63,268 nt of DNA from Thioalkalivibrio sulfidiphilus (GCF_000377945.1 NZ_KB898940.1:1-63268), one strand, 5' to 3'; positions 52,113 to 60,704 are shown, counted from the first letter of the stretch. The notes: generated by a model from the letters alone, not told the origin. Numbers and translations are program-made.

Positions 52113-52601
52113 TTAAAATCCCAGATCCACCGCCCGCAGCCACTGCCCGTCCAGGTCAAACGCCGCCCACAGTTCCGCGAGGGTTCGGCCCACCACCGGA
52201 TGGCGCAGGTCGGGGGCGATGTCGGCCAGGGGGGCGAGCACGAAGGCATGGTGCAGGATCTCGTCCCTTGGCAGCTCGAAGGCCTCGGTCTGAAGCACCA
52301 GGTCGTCGTAGAGCAGCAGATCCAGGTCCAGGGTGCGGGGCTTGAAGCCGTTGCTCTCGGCGGTGCGCCCCTGGGCCCGCTCGAGGGCCTTCAGGTCCCG
52401 CACCAGGGTCTCGGGGCCGGTATCGGTCTCAAAGCCCACCACCAGGTTGAGGAAGGGCTCGCCGTCGAAACCCACCGCGCCGGTCTCGTAGACGGGCGAG
52501 ACGGTCAGCGCGCCGTAGCATTCAGCCAGGGCCTGGATCGCGGCCCTGACATGGACCTCCCGGTCCACGTTGCTGCCGACGCTGATATAGGCACGGGCCA
52601 C
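52113..52601 (-). CDS. folK: 6-hydroxymethyl-7,8-dihydropterin pyrophosphokinase
   Basis: Transfers pyrophosphate to hydroxymethyl-dihydropterin in folate synthesis. 162 residues: YISVGSNVDREVHVRAAIQA, VSPVYETGAVGFDGEPFLNL, RKTAESNGFKPRTLDLDLLL-like GFKPRTLDLDLLLYDD and LPRDEILHHAFVLAPLADI. Start is GTG 52601, 4 nt after the folB stop, so translation is coupled. Confidence 0.93.
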   Translation of the reverse strand: MARAYISVGSNVDREVHVRAAIQALAECYGALTVSPVYETGAVGFDGEPFLNLVVGFETDTGPETLVRDLKALERAQGRTAESNGFKPRTLDLDLLLYDDLVLQTEAFELPRDEILHHAFVLAPLADIAPDLRHPVVGRTLAELWAAFDLDGQWLRAVDLGF

Positions 52602-52605
52602 GGGA

Positions 52606-52962
52606 TCAGGCCCGCTCGCCCCGTTCGATGGTGACGCCCACCTCGCGGCTGCCGCGCACCGCGCCCGGCTTGCCCAGGGTGAGGCGCAGCCAGGGCACAC
52701 CGAACTCCTCCATGACGGTGCTGGCGATGCGCTCCGCCAGGGCCTCCACCAGGGTCAGTTCGTTGTTTTCCACCAGGTCGATCACCCGCTTGGCCACGGC
52801 CTTGTAGTCCAGCACGTCGGTGATGTCGTCGCTCTTCGCCCCCTTGCGGATGTCGGTGCCCATCTCCAGGTCCAGCCGCACCTGCTGGCGGATCTGCTGC
52901 TCCCAAGCGAAGATGCCGATGGTGGTTTCAATTCGCAAATCGCGGATGTATACGATGTCCAT
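52606..52962 (-). CDS. folB: Dihydroneopterin aldolase
   Basis: Cleaves dihydroneopterin to hydroxymethyl-dihydropterin. 118 residues: DIVYIRDLRIETTIGIFAWE, DLEMGTDIRKGAKSDDITDV, LDYKAVAKRV, VEALAERIAS and LTLGKPGAVRGSREVGVTIE, all typical of FolB. First gene of the folB-folK pair. No ribosome site: the upstream sequence is a CTTGTCTC/CAAGAGAC repeat. Confidence 0.94.
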   Translation of the reverse strand: MDIVYIRDLRIETTIGIFAWEQQIRQQVRLDLEMGTDIRKGAKSDDITDVLDYKAVAKRVIDLVENNELTLVEALAERIASTVMEEFGVPWLRLTLGKPGAVRGSREVGVTIERGERA

Positions 52963-52969
52963 AAAATGA

Positions 52970-53055
52970 CAGATACAAGATTCAAGTGGCAAGAGACAAG
53001 AAAAAACTCGAAAAGCCTGTCTCTTGTCTCTAGGGCCTTGCCTCTGGCGCCTTGC
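52970..53055. repeat. CAAGAGACAAG-type inverted repeat before folB/rpmB
   Basis: AGATACAAGATTCAAGTGGC then AAGAGACAAG (52991-53000) faces CTGTCTCTTGTCTC and CCTTGCCTC (53017-53043). Occupies the divergent folB/rpmB gap, so promoters for both must overlap it or lie at its edges. Confidence 0.75.
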
Positions 53056-53114
53056 GCCTGCTATCCTTCGCCGCTTTCCTGAATTCAGGCCCGATTTCGT
53101 TTGGAGCAAGTACC

Positions 53115-53351
53115 ATGGCCCGAGTGTGTCAGATCACGGGTAAACGCCCTGTCACCGGTAACAACGTCTCCCACGCGCACAACAAGACGCGTCGGCGTTT
53201 CCTGCCCAACCTGCACAGCCACCGTTTCTGGGTGGAGAGCGAAAACCGCTGGGTGCGGCTGCGCATCAGCAGCAAGGGCCTGCGTATCATCGACAAGAAG
53301 GGCATCGACGCGGTCCTCGCCGACCTGCGCGCCCGTGGCGAAAAGGTCTGA
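53115..53351 (+). CDS. rpmB: 50S ribosomal protein L28
   Basis: Large-subunit ribosomal protein. 78 residues: [37 protein letters not shown] and [20 protein letters not shown]. Only one Cys near the start, so it is the zinc-free form. Followed 12 nt later by rpmG, the standard rpmB-rpmG operon. Confidence 0.97.
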   Translation: MARVCQITGKRPVTGNNVSHAHNKTRRRFLPNLHSHRFWVESENRWVRLRISSKGLRIIDKKGIDAVLADLRARGEKV

Positions 53352-53363
53352 GGAGCTTAAATC

Positions 53364-53531
53364 ATGGCTAAGGGCGTACGTGACAAGATCAAGCTGGTGT
53401 CCAGTGCCGGGACAGGCCACTTCTACACCACCACCAAGAACAAGCGGAACATGCCGGACAAGATGGAGATCAAGAAGTACGATCCCGTCGTCCGCAAGCA
53501 CGTGATGTACAAGGAAGCCAAGATCAAGTAA
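53364..53531 (+). CDS. rpmG: 50S ribosomal protein L33
   Basis: 55-residue ribosomal protein, shorter than many gene finders report. Reads [40 protein letters not shown], then [15 protein letters not shown]. No cysteines, so zinc-independent like its L28 partner. GAGG precedes ATG 53364. Ends 20 nt before a terminator. Confidence 0.97.
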   Translation: MAKGVRDKIKLVSSAGTGHFYTTTKNKRNMPDKMEIKKYDPVVRKHVMYKEAKIK

Positions 53532-53551
53532 TTGATCTCATGGCCCTTGTG

Positions 53552-53580
53552 AAAAAGCCCGGCACTGCCGGGCTTTTTTT
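53552..53580 (+). terminator. Intrinsic terminator after rpmBG
   Basis: AAAAAGCCCGGC, ACT loop, GCCGGGCTTTTTTT; strong stem and T-run. Confidence 0.92.
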
Positions 53581-53612
53581 ATGCGCTCGGATGTCTCCCG
53601 TAAAAACCCCGG

Positions 53613-53803
53613 TCTCTCGCCAAGACGCGAAGGCGCGAAGAAAATCAATTCACTCGCCATGATTTCCCCGTGGCTCCGTGCCCCCGTGAGAGGACAGGGT
53701 TTTGGCGCAGCCCGAATGAAAACCAATTTGCTCTCACGGGGGCACGGAGCCACGGGGGGAAGCCCAATGAATGAATTTTCTTTCTTTGCGTCTTGGCGAG
53801 AGA
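53613..53803. repeat. Double nested palindrome after rpmG
   Basis: Outer TCTCTCGCCAAGACGCGAAG (from 53613) faces GCGTCTTGGCGAGAGA (to 53803). Inner CCCCGTGGCTCCGTGCCCCC then GTGAGAG (53676-53692 region) faces CTCTCACGGGGGCACGGAGC (from 53731). Same layout as 48644-48838. Confidence 0.9.
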
Positions 53804-53815
53804 AATCAGAGCCTT

Positions 53816-54013
53816 TCACTCCCCCTTCTGCGCTGCCAGCTCCGCCCAGCGGACCATGGCCCGGCCCCACTGGTGGGCGGTGGCCGGGTCCAGTTCCAGC
53901 TTGGTGTACTTGCCGCCGTCGCGGATGATCACCCGCAGCAGGGGCACGCCGCTGTCGTGGATGATCTGCCTGAGCTCGATCTGCTCACCGAAGGGCGCCT
54001 CGAACTGCTCCAT
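53816..54013 (-). CDS. Small hypothetical protein (65 aa)
   Basis: Not recognised. Soluble, begins MEQFEAPFGEQIELRQIIHD, continues GVPLLRVIIRDGGKYTKLEL and ends WAELAAQKGE. It is a compact alpha/beta fold with a conserved-looking DGGKYTKLELDP stretch. ATG 54013 has GGGAGG 7 nt upstream, a strong ribosome site. It is divergent from the EAL-HDOD gene. Confidence 0.7.
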   Translation of the reverse strand: MEQFEAPFGEQIELRQIIHDSGVPLLRVIIRDGGKYTKLELDPATAHQWGRAMVRWAELAAQKGE

Positions 54014-54156
54014 GAAACCTCCCGTCACGAAAATGGCTTCGCCCGCCCCGGCGGGCGGCAGCAATCATACATTTGCACAAACACAACTGTTAATCTTGTG
54101 ACCATACTGCCGATACAGGAATCAGGGATCGGCCAGATCCACCGTCAAAGGATTCA

Positions 54157-55374
54157 TTGAACATGCCGGAGGTCTTCGTCGGCAGACAACCCATCTACGA
54201 CCGCGAGATGCGCGTGCGTGCCTACGAGCTGCTGTTTCGATCCAGCAGCGAAAATCGCGCCGCCTTCGTGGATGGCGACGCGGCGAGCAGCGAGGTGATC
54301 CACGGCACCTTCATGGACCTGGGCCTGGATCGCATCGCCGGTGACAAGATCGTCTTCATCAACCTCACCCGCAACCTGCTCATGAGCGAGGGCATCCTCG
54401 CCTTCCCGCCCGAGCGGGTGGTGCTGGAGGTGCTGGAGGACGTGGAGATCGACGACGATCTGCTCGCCGCCCTGCGCCTGCTCAACCACAAGGGCTATCG
54501 CATCGCCCTGGATGATTTCGTCTACCGGGAAGGCCCCCAGCCCCTGCTGTCCATGGCGGACATCGTCAAGGTGGACCTGGGGCAGCTGCACAACGGCGAA
54601 CTGGAAGACCAGGTGCGCCAGTTGCGCAGCCACAAGGTGCAGCTGCTGGCGGAGAAGGTGGAAGACCGGGAACAGTACACCCTGTGCCGGGATCTGGGCT
54701 TTGAATACTTCCAGGGCTACTATCTGTGCCGCCCCAACGTGGTGCGCGGGCGGCGGGTGACCACCAACCGGCTGATCGTGATCCAGCTCATCAACAAGCT
54801 GCACCAGCCGGACATGGACCTGCGGGATCTGGAGCAGACCATTGCCAACGACGTCTCGCTCTCCTACCACCTGCTGCGCTTCATCAACTCCGCCTATTAC
54901 GGCCTGAGCAAGCCCATCGAGTCCATCCACCGGGCCGTGGTCTACCTGGGTCGGGACGCCATTCGTCACTGGGTCACCCTGCTGGCCCTGCGCAGCCTCA
55001 AGGACCAGCCCACGGACGTGCTCATCAACGCCCTGGTCCGCGCGCGCATGTGCCAGCTGCTGGCCGAGGAGGGGCGCTTCCCGTCACAGGAGGACAGCTT
55101 CTTCACCGTGGGCCTGTTCTCAACCCTGGAGCAGGTGCTGCGGGCCCCCATGGCCGAGATCCTGGGCGAACTGCCCATGAGCGAGGAGATCAATGCCGCC
55201 CTGCTGCGCCAGGAAGGGGTGATGGGCGAGGCGCTCGCCTGCACCCTCGCCTTCGAGCAGGAAAGCCCGGACAGCGCCCGACGCTTCCGCGACCTGGACC
55301 CGGTGCAGACCGGACGCCTCTACCTGGAGGCGGTGGCCTGGGCCAATGAGTTGAAGGAGCAGATGGGGATCTGA
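54157..55374 (+). CDS. EAL-HDOD signalling protein (YuxH/CdgJ-like)
   Basis: Regulator combining an EAL domain (residues 5-205) and an HDOD domain (about 210-390). The EAL part is degenerate: YELLFR in place of the EAL signature, DDFVYREGPQPL, and AEKVE, so c-di-GMP hydrolysis is unlikely. The HDOD part shows HLLRFINSAYYGLSKPIESI and LGRDAIRHWVTLLAL. CdgJ-type proteins control motility and biofilm. ATG 54163 (two codons later) is an alternative. Its tail ends just before a repeat element. Confidence 0.88.
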   Translation: MNMPEVFVGRQPIYDREMRVRAYELLFRSSSENRAAFVDGDAASSEVIHGTFMDLGLDRIAGDKIVFINLTRNLLMSEGILAFPPERVVLEVLEDVEIDDDLLAALRLLNHKGYRIALDDFVYREGPQPLLSMADIVKVDLGQLHNGELEDQVRQLRSHKVQLLAEKVEDREQYTLCRDLGFEYFQGYYLCRPNVVRGRRVTTNRLIVIQLINKLHQPDMDLRDLEQTIANDVSLSYHLLRFINSAYYGLSKPIESIHRAVVYLGRDAIRHWVTLLALRSLKDQPTDVLINALVRARMCQLLAEEGRFPSQEDSFFTVGLFSTLEQVLRAPMAEILGELPMSEEINAALLRQEGVMGEALACTLAFEQESPDSARRFRDLDPVQTGRLYLEAVAWANELKEQMGI

Positions 55375-55377
55375 ATC

Positions 55378-55530
55378 TCGGGTGAGGGGTTAGGTGTGAG
55401 GCGACAGGCGTGTGTAGGTCGGCCTTCAGGCCGACGACCCCTGCCCCGATTGGCCACGTTGTCGGCCTGAAGGCCGACCTACGAGGGGGACGGACGGCCG
55501 CTCATCCTACGCCTACCGCCTCACCCCTCA
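55378..55530. repeat. Composite repeat: GTGAGGG heptamers around a 22-bp inverted repeat
   Basis: GTAGGTCGGCCTTCAGGCCG plus AC (55414-55435) and its exact complement (55461-55482) are flanked outside by GTGAGGGGTTAGGTGTGAGG (55382 on) and the complementary CCTACCGCCTCACCCCTCAC (55513 on). The hyuA stop (TCA at 55521-55523) lies within the outer right array. Confidence 0.9.
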
Positions 55531-57479
55531 CGACCCAATACCAGGTTCCCCGCCTCATCCACCTCACACGACCATCCCGGCGCGATCCAGGTGGTGGACA
55601 CCGCCTCGGTGATCAACGCCGGGCCCTCGATGCGTTGACCGGTGGGCAGGGTATCCCGGTCATAGACCGGCACGGGTGAACCGACGCCATGCACCGACAC
55701 CTCGCCCCGGGGCCCGGCTGGCTCCGCGGCAGTCGGGCCCGGCAGGTCCAGGGCCGGGACCGGGGCGGACAAGCCCACCCGCACGTTCACCAGTTCCACG
55801 GGCAGGTCCAGGGCATGCCCGAAGCGGGCCTCGTGGGCCCGGTGGAAGGCCCGCTCGACCCCCAGCAGCCCGGTCCAGGGCAGATTCAGGGCGGCGGACT
55901 GACCGGCATAGCGAAGATCCACGGACTGGTGTACGGAAGGCTCCGACACACCCTCTAAGGCAAGGGCCTCCCGCCCTTTCGCCGCCAGGGCATCCAGTTC
56001 CGCCTGCACGGAACGATCGCTGGTCTCCGCCAGGGGCAGGTTCAGGGTGCGCGACAGCTCCCGGCCCCGGGGCGCCACCAGCATCCCCAAGGCCGAGAGC
56101 ACGCCACCGTGCACCGGCACCAGCGCGCGATTCATCCCCAGGCTCTCGGCCAGCTCGCACACATGCAGGCCCCCGGCACCGCCGAAAGGCATCAGGGTGA
56201 ACTGGCGGGGATCGTGACCCCGGGCGAGCGAGATCTCCCGCAGGGCGCCGGCCATGTGCTCATTGGCCAGGCGGATGACGCCCTCCGCCGCCTGTTCAAC
56301 GGACAGATTCAGTCGTGCGGCCAGAGGTTCGAAGGCGGCCCGCGCGGCGGCCAGGTCCACGGGCATACCGCCGGCCAGGCGCGTATCCGGGGGCAGGCGC
56401 CCCAGCAGCAGATTGGCATCGGTGACCGTGGGTTCCCGCCCGCCCAGGCCGTAGCAGGCCGGTCCGGGCCGGGCACCTGCGGAACGGGGCCCCACCTGCA
56501 GCAGCCCGCCCGCGTCCACCCAGGCCAGGGATCCGCCGCCGGCGCCGATGGTGTGCATGTCCACCATGGGCACCGCCACCGGGTAGCCGGCGATGCGCCC
56601 TTCCCCGGTCAGGCGCAGGTCCCCGTCCAGCAGGGCCACGTCCGTGGAGGTGCCGCCCATGTCGAAGCTGAGCAGGCGCGTCACCCCCGAGGCCCGGGCC
56701 AGGTGCAGGGCGCCGCGCAGCCCCCCGGCGGGCCCGGAGAGCAGCAGGCGCACCCCGTGCCGGCCGGCCTGGTCGGCGTCCAGGGTGCCGCCGTGGCTCT
56801 GCATCACCGTGAGCCGGGCATCCCCCAGGGTCGACGCCAGGCGCGCCAGGTAACCCTGCATCAGCGGGCCCACGTAGGCATTGAGCCAGGTGGCGATGCC
56901 CCGCTCGTACTCGCGGATCTCCGCCAGCACTCCGGAAGACCGGGTGACGAAGCAGATCCCGGAGAGCGCCTGTTCCACCGCCCGCTCGAAGCGGTCGTCC
57001 CGCCAGGAGAACAGCAGATTGATGGCCACGGCCTGTGGCGCGCGCTCCCGCACCCGGGCCGCCAGGGCGTCGAGATCCTCCGCGCCCAGATCCTCCACCA
57101 CGGCGCCGTCCGCACCCAGGCGCCCGCCGGTCTCCAGGCAATCCTCCGGGGGCACCGGGGCGGGCACCCGCGCGGGCTGGAGATTGTAGAGTTCCCGGCG
57201 CGCTTGGCGACCGATGGTCAGCACGTCCCCCAGACCATGGTTGGTGATGTACACGGTGCGCACCCCGCGGCCCTCCAGCACCGCGTTGGTGGCCACCGTG
57301 GAGCCGTGGATCACCGCCAGCCCCGGCTCGCCCTCAAGGCCCAGATCCCGGATGCCCTGCAGGATGGCCTTCTCAGGCGCCTCGGGGGTGGAAAGCACCT
57401 TGTGCACCCGCACCTGCCCCTCGTCCCAGAGCACGAAGTCCGTGAAGGTCCCGCCGGTGTCGACGCCGAGTCGTTTCAT
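55521..57479 (-). CDS. hyuA: HyuA-family hydantoinase/5-oxoprolinase subunit
   Basis: ATP-dependent amidohydrolase alpha subunit acting on hydantoins, oxoproline or acetone-type substrates. 652 residues: RLGVDTGGTFTDFVLWDEG start, IHGSTVATNAVLEGRGVRT, LLSFDMGGTSTDVALLDG, MHTIGAGGGSLAWVDAGG and FGGAGGLHVCELAESLG. The B subunit (HyuB) usually follows, but none is in the window. The stop is inside the GTGAGGG array. Start at 57479 agrees with the conserved N-terminus. Confidence 0.88.
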   Translation of the reverse strand: MKRLGVDTGGTFTDFVLWDEGQVRVHKVLSTPEAPEKAILQGIRDLGLEGEPGLAVIHGSTVATNAVLEGRGVRTVYITNHGLGDVLTIGRQARRELYNLQPARVPAPVPPEDCLETGGRLGADGAVVEDLGAEDLDALAARVRERAPQAVAINLLFSWRDDRFERAVEQALSGICFVTRSSGVLAEIREYERGIATWLNAYVGPLMQGYLARLASTLGDARLTVMQSHGGTLDADQAGRHGVRLLLSGPAGGLRGALHLARASGVTRLLSFDMGGTSTDVALLDGDLRLTGEGRIAGYPVAVPMVDMHTIGAGGGSLAWVDAGGLLQVGPRSAGARPGPACYGLGGREPTVTDANLLLGRLPPDTRLAGGMPVDLAAARAAFEPLAARLNLSVEQAAEGVIRLANEHMAGALREISLARGHDPRQFTLMPFGGAGGLHVCELAESLGMNRALVPVHGGVLSALGMLVAPRGRELSRTLNLPLAETSDRSVQAELDALAAKGREALALEGVSEPSVHQSVDLRYAGQSAALNLPWTGLLGVERAFHRAHEARFGHALDLPVELVNVRVGLSAPVPALDLPGPTAAEPAGPRGEVSVHGVGSPVPVYDRDTLPTGQRIEGPALITEAVSTTWIAPGWSCEVDEAGNLVLGREG

Positions 57480-57526
57480 GGGTCGTAGTTTAACCCGGCG
57501 CCTGCATGGGGAATCTGAAAAGCGGT

Positions 57527-57714
57527 TCTCTCGCCAAGACGCCAAGACGCAAAGAAAGGCAGTTTCGAATGTTTTCCTCCGTGGCCCCGTGGCTCCGTGA
57601 GAGGACATTGGTTTCCCTGAGGAGCGATAAAACCCTGTTCTCTCACGGAGCCACGGGGCCACGGGGAATGCCATTCATGTTGTTTTCTTGGCGGCTTCGC
57701 GTCTTGGCGAGAGA
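57527..57714. repeat. Double nested palindrome between hyuA and the chorismatase
   Basis: Outer TCTCTCGCCAAGACGCCAAG (from 57527) faces its complement ending GTCTTGGCGAGAGA (57701-57714). Inner CCGTGGCCCCGTGGCTCCGT then GAGAG faces CTCTCACGGAGCCACGGGGC. Third copy of this layout. Confidence 0.92.
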
Positions 57715-57804
57715 TCAAGTGGTTTTTGGTTTTGGCTTTCACCACCGCAGCGCCCCGGCCCGCTCTGGTATCATGGGCAGTCCTGTTCGTGCATCCCGTT
57801 TCCC

Positions 57805-58779
57805 ATGTCCCAGCCGCCCCTCAAGGTCCAACTGGTCCCTTCCCGTGACGCCGTCGCCGAAGGCGCGTTGCTGGCGCGGGTGGACTATGGCCCGGTCACC
57901 GGCATCGATCCGGCGGACCCGTCTCGCGTGACGGTGGGCCTGCCGCCGTTCGGCACGGAGCAGGCCAGCGAATTGCTGCGCACACCGCAGGCCGTCACCC
58001 GGGGCGAGCAGGACGGCATCGGTTTCGCCCGCAGCGAGGACCTGCTGTTCGCCCGAGTATTCATCGCCGACAGCCAGGACATGCAGCAGGCGGCGGAGCA
58101 GGCCTATCTGCGCCTGCTGCGCTTTCACGCCGCCATGGGCTACCCGGCCCTGCTGCGCATCTGGAACTTCTTCGACCGCCTGCTAGAGCCTGCCGTCGAC
58201 CCGACCCTGGACCGCTACCAGGCCTTCTGCGCAGGCCGACAGCAGGCCCTGGAGGCCCTTCAGATCGACGGCAGCGCCCTGCCCGCCGCCACCGCCATCG
58301 GCACCGCCACACCGGGCTTTCTGGTCTACCTGCTGGCCGCCCGGGAACCGGGCATCCAGATCGAGAACCCGCGCCAGGTGAGTGCCTACCACTACCCGCC
58401 GGACTACGGCCCCAAGAGCCCCACCTTCGCCCGGGCCACCCTCAAGCCCTGGCCCGCGCACACCCAGCTCTACATCTCCGGCACCGCCAGCATCGTGGGC
58501 CACGCCTCCCTGCACGCGGGCAAACCCGCCGCCCAGCTGGACGAGATCATCAACAACCTCGGCGCCCTGATCGACAGGGTACGCAATGACCACGGCCTCG
58601 CCCTCCATGGACCCGGCGATCTGTCCCTGCTCAAGGTCTACGTGAAGCGCGAGGCGGATCTGCCTGTCATCCGGGAGCGGCTCACGGCGCGCATCGGTGA
58701 CCACCCGGCGCTACTGTTCCTGCACGGCGATGTCTGCCGCAAGGAACTGCTGGTGGAGATCGAGGGGCTGTATGCCTGA
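57805..58779 (+). CDS. Chorismatase of the FkbO/Hyg5/XanB2 type
   Basis: Hydrolyses chorismate to hydroxybenzoate or dihydroxycyclohexadiene products; XanB2 makes 3- and 4-hydroxybenzoate for xanthomonadin and ubiquinone. 324 residues: GIGFARSEDLLFARVFIADS, RIWNFFDRLLEP, YHYPPDYGPKSPTFARATL (active-site segment), ISGTASIVGHASLHAG and VYVKREADLPVIRERL. ATG 57805 was chosen because the earlier in-frame region is repeat. It overlaps mutM by 8 nt, so the two are co-translated. If it supplies 4-hydroxybenzoate it could replace UbiC. Confidence 0.85.
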   Translation: MSQPPLKVQLVPSRDAVAEGALLARVDYGPVTGIDPADPSRVTVGLPPFGTEQASELLRTPQAVTRGEQDGIGFARSEDLLFARVFIADSQDMQQAAEQAYLRLLRFHAAMGYPALLRIWNFFDRLLEPAVDPTLDRYQAFCAGRQQALEALQIDGSALPAATAIGTATPGFLVYLLAAREPGIQIENPRQVSAYHYPPDYGPKSPTFARATLKPWPAHTQLYISGTASIVGHASLHAGKPAAQLDEIINNLGALIDRVRNDHGLALHGPGDLSLLKVYVKREADLPVIRERLTARIGDHPALLFLHGDVCRKELLVEIEGLYA

Positions 58780-59587
58780 ATTGCCCGAGGTGGAGACCAC
58801 CCGGCGGGGGATCGAACGCCACGTCACGGGACGGCGGGTCACCTCGGTCATCGTGCGCGAACCGCGCCTGCGCTGGCCTGTGCCCGGTGACCTGGCCGAG
58901 CGCCTCACGGGCCGCACCCTCGGTCGCGTGCTGCGCCGGGCAAAATACCTGCTGATCGAAGTGGAGACGGGCCTGCTGCTGCTGCACTTGGGCATGTCCG
59001 GCAGCCTGCGGGTGGTCACCCCCGACGCGCCCCTGCGCAAGCACGACCACATCGACCTCTGCCTGGACTCCGGCCGCTGCCTGCGCCTGCACGACCCGCG
59101 CCGCTTCGGCGCCGTGCTCTGGATCGAAGGGCCGGCGCAACAGCATCCCCTGCTCGCCGAACTGGGACCGGAGCCCCTGGGCAAGGATTTCGACGCCGAA
59201 TATCTCTACCGCAGCACCCGCAAGCGCCGGGTGGCCATCAAGCAGCACATCATGAACAGCCACGTGGTGGTGGGTGTGGGCAACATCTACGCCTCCGAGG
59301 CCCTGTTCCTGGCCGGCATCCGGCCCGGGCGCGCCGCCGGCCGGCTCACCCGGGCGGAATGCGCGAGACTGGTGGAGACCATCCGCCAGGTACTCGGCGA
59401 GGCCATCGCCCAGGGCGGCACCACCCTGCGCGACTTCGTGCGCGAGGACGGCAGCCACGGCTACTTCCAGCAGCACCTGCGGGTCTACGGACGCACCGGG
59501 CTCGCCTGCATCGCCTGCGAAACGCCGGTCAAGCAGATCGTGCAGGGCAACCGATCCAGTTACTACTGCCCCGTCTGCCAGCGCTAG
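58772..59587 (+). CDS. mutM: Formamidopyrimidine-DNA glycosylase
   Basis: Removes oxidised purines such as 8-oxoguanine. 271 residues: PELPEVETTRRGIERHVTG (N-terminal Pro/Glu catalytic pair), LLLHLGMSGSLRV, HDPRRFGAVLW, HVVVGVGNIYASEALFLAGI and the zinc finger CIACETPVKQIVQGNRSSYY then CPVC. The TAG stop (59585-59587) overlaps the left end of a MITE-like element by two bases. Confidence 0.97.
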   Translation: MPELPEVETTRRGIERHVTGRRVTSVIVREPRLRWPVPGDLAERLTGRTLGRVLRRAKYLLIEVETGLLLLHLGMSGSLRVVTPDAPLRKHDHIDLCLDSGRCLRLHDPRRFGAVLWIEGPAQQHPLLAELGPEPLGKDFDAEYLYRSTRKRRVAIKQHIMNSHVVVGVGNIYASEALFLAGIRPGRAAGRLTRAECARLVETIRQVLGEAIAQGGTTLRDFVREDGSHGYFQQHLRVYGRTGLACIACETPVKQIVQGNRSSYYCPVCQR

Positions 59588-59750
59588 GAGCCTGTCGGAC
59601 TTAGGTGCCCGTAGCGAGCCGAGTGGGAGAGCGAGGCCATTTTTTCGATCGTTTGAGGAGAATAGCCGTCGCTATTTGACGAAAAGGATCGGAAAAATGG
59701 ACCGCTCCCCCACCGGCGCAGTAGGAGCAGCCTAAGTCCGACAGGCTCCT
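59586..59750. mobile_element. MITE-like element with 20-bp perfect terminal inverted repeats
   Basis: AGGAGCCTGTCGGACTTAGG (59586-59605) and its exact complement (59731-59750) bound a 165-bp non-coding segment with internal partial self-complementarity (CCATTTTTTCGATC versus GATCGGAAAAATGG). No obvious target-site duplication. It begins inside the mutM stop codon. The size and structure fit a non-autonomous element. Confidence 0.75.
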
Positions 59751-59829
59751 CGACGCGTGTGATTTACAGCCGAAAGCCCGATACACTCAGTCCAGGAATC
59801 AGGCCTGATCCTCCGACAGGAGATACCGC

Positions 59830-60168
59830 ATGAGCGACATCACTGCCCGCACGAAGTCACTTAGAGATGGCATCGAGGAACTGGCAGCGCTGGCCGCCAA
59901 GGATCAGGTCGATGCCGCCCGCCGCCTCGTTGCCACGCTGAACGCCACACTGGACCAGCTCACGGGGGAGACCCCCACCCCCCAGGGCAGTGCCGAACAG
60001 AAAACGAAGCGCATCCCCGCTCCAAGGGACCCGGTGGAGAAATGCCCCCGCTGCACCCTGCGCAGCTTCACCTTCCAGAAAGGCACGGCGCGCGAGGCCG
60101 AGGGTGGTTTTGAGGCCCTCTACCACTGCACCAGCTGCGGCCATGAGGACTGGCGGGAGATCCGCTGA
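59830..60168 (+). CDS. Hypothetical protein with C-terminal zinc ribbon
   Basis: 112 residues. N-terminal helical part (MSDITARTKSLRDGIEELAA), a Pro/Thr linker (GETPTPQGSAEQ), and a zinc ribbon CPRC...CTSCGHEDW (four cysteines) like TFIIS or DNA-directed polymerase zinc ribbons. The function is unknown; it could bind nucleic acid. The upstream region 59751-59829 has AGGAGAT as a ribosome site. Confidence 0.72.
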   Translation: MSDITARTKSLRDGIEELAALAAKDQVDAARRLVATLNATLDQLTGETPTPQGSAEQKTKRIPAPRDPVEKCPRCTLRSFTFQKGTAREAEGGFEALYHCTSCGHEDWREIR

Positions 60169-60260
60169 CCGACCTGCATCAGCACCAGACCTCGCAAAAA
60201 CCAGCCTCGAATACCGGCGTCGCGCTGGCAAACACCCGCTCCATATTCGGGTCTGGCTCG

Positions 60261-60584
60261 CTAGCCATCCAGATGGCTCAGGTCGACGACTATGCCCCGA
60301 TCGGGGCCGCGCCATGCCTGCTCGCCGTCCTGGCTGTTGTGCATCACCACCAGCAGATCGTTACGACTGGCGAACTCCAGGCATCCCATGGCGTCTGCAA
60401 GATCCTTGCACACCACGGTCAGCACCGGTCCGACATTCTCTTTCACGCCAGCTGACTGCTTGTGTTCAGGAGAACCGCTGTCACCCGGATATCGGAACTC
60501 CCCCCTCACTTCCATGGCCAGGGCTGCCAGGTTCACCGTGACCAGACGTTGATCGGATGCACGTCTCAGTCTTATGTCCAGCAT
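60261..60584 (-). CDS. Hypothetical protein (107 aa)
   Basis: Not recognised. Begins MLDIRLRRASDQRLVTVNLA, contains VKENVGPVLTVVCKDLADAM and ends VVDLSHLDG. A GGAGG site 8 nt before ATG 60584 decides the start (longer open frame to 60674). A mixed alpha/beta single domain. It lies beside the AraC-type regulator and may be its target. Confidence 0.6.
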   Translation of the reverse strand: MLDIRLRRASDQRLVTVNLAALAMEVRGEFRYPGDSGSPEHKQSAGVKENVGPVLTVVCKDLADAMGCLEFASRNDLLVVMHNSQDGEQAWRGPDRGIVVDLSHLDG

Positions 60585-60704
60585 GTCCGCACCTCCCGCG
60601 CTGCTTGCAGAACCCATGATCATTGCGGACGTGCATACGCCCGCATAGGCGGCGTTGTGAACATAGTCGACCATAGCGGGTGTGTCTTGAAGATTTCTGA
60701 CCTG

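Noticed and set aside
57480-57674. N-terminal extension of hyuA
   Set aside because: It is the nested palindrome read as protein; the conserved start is at 57479.
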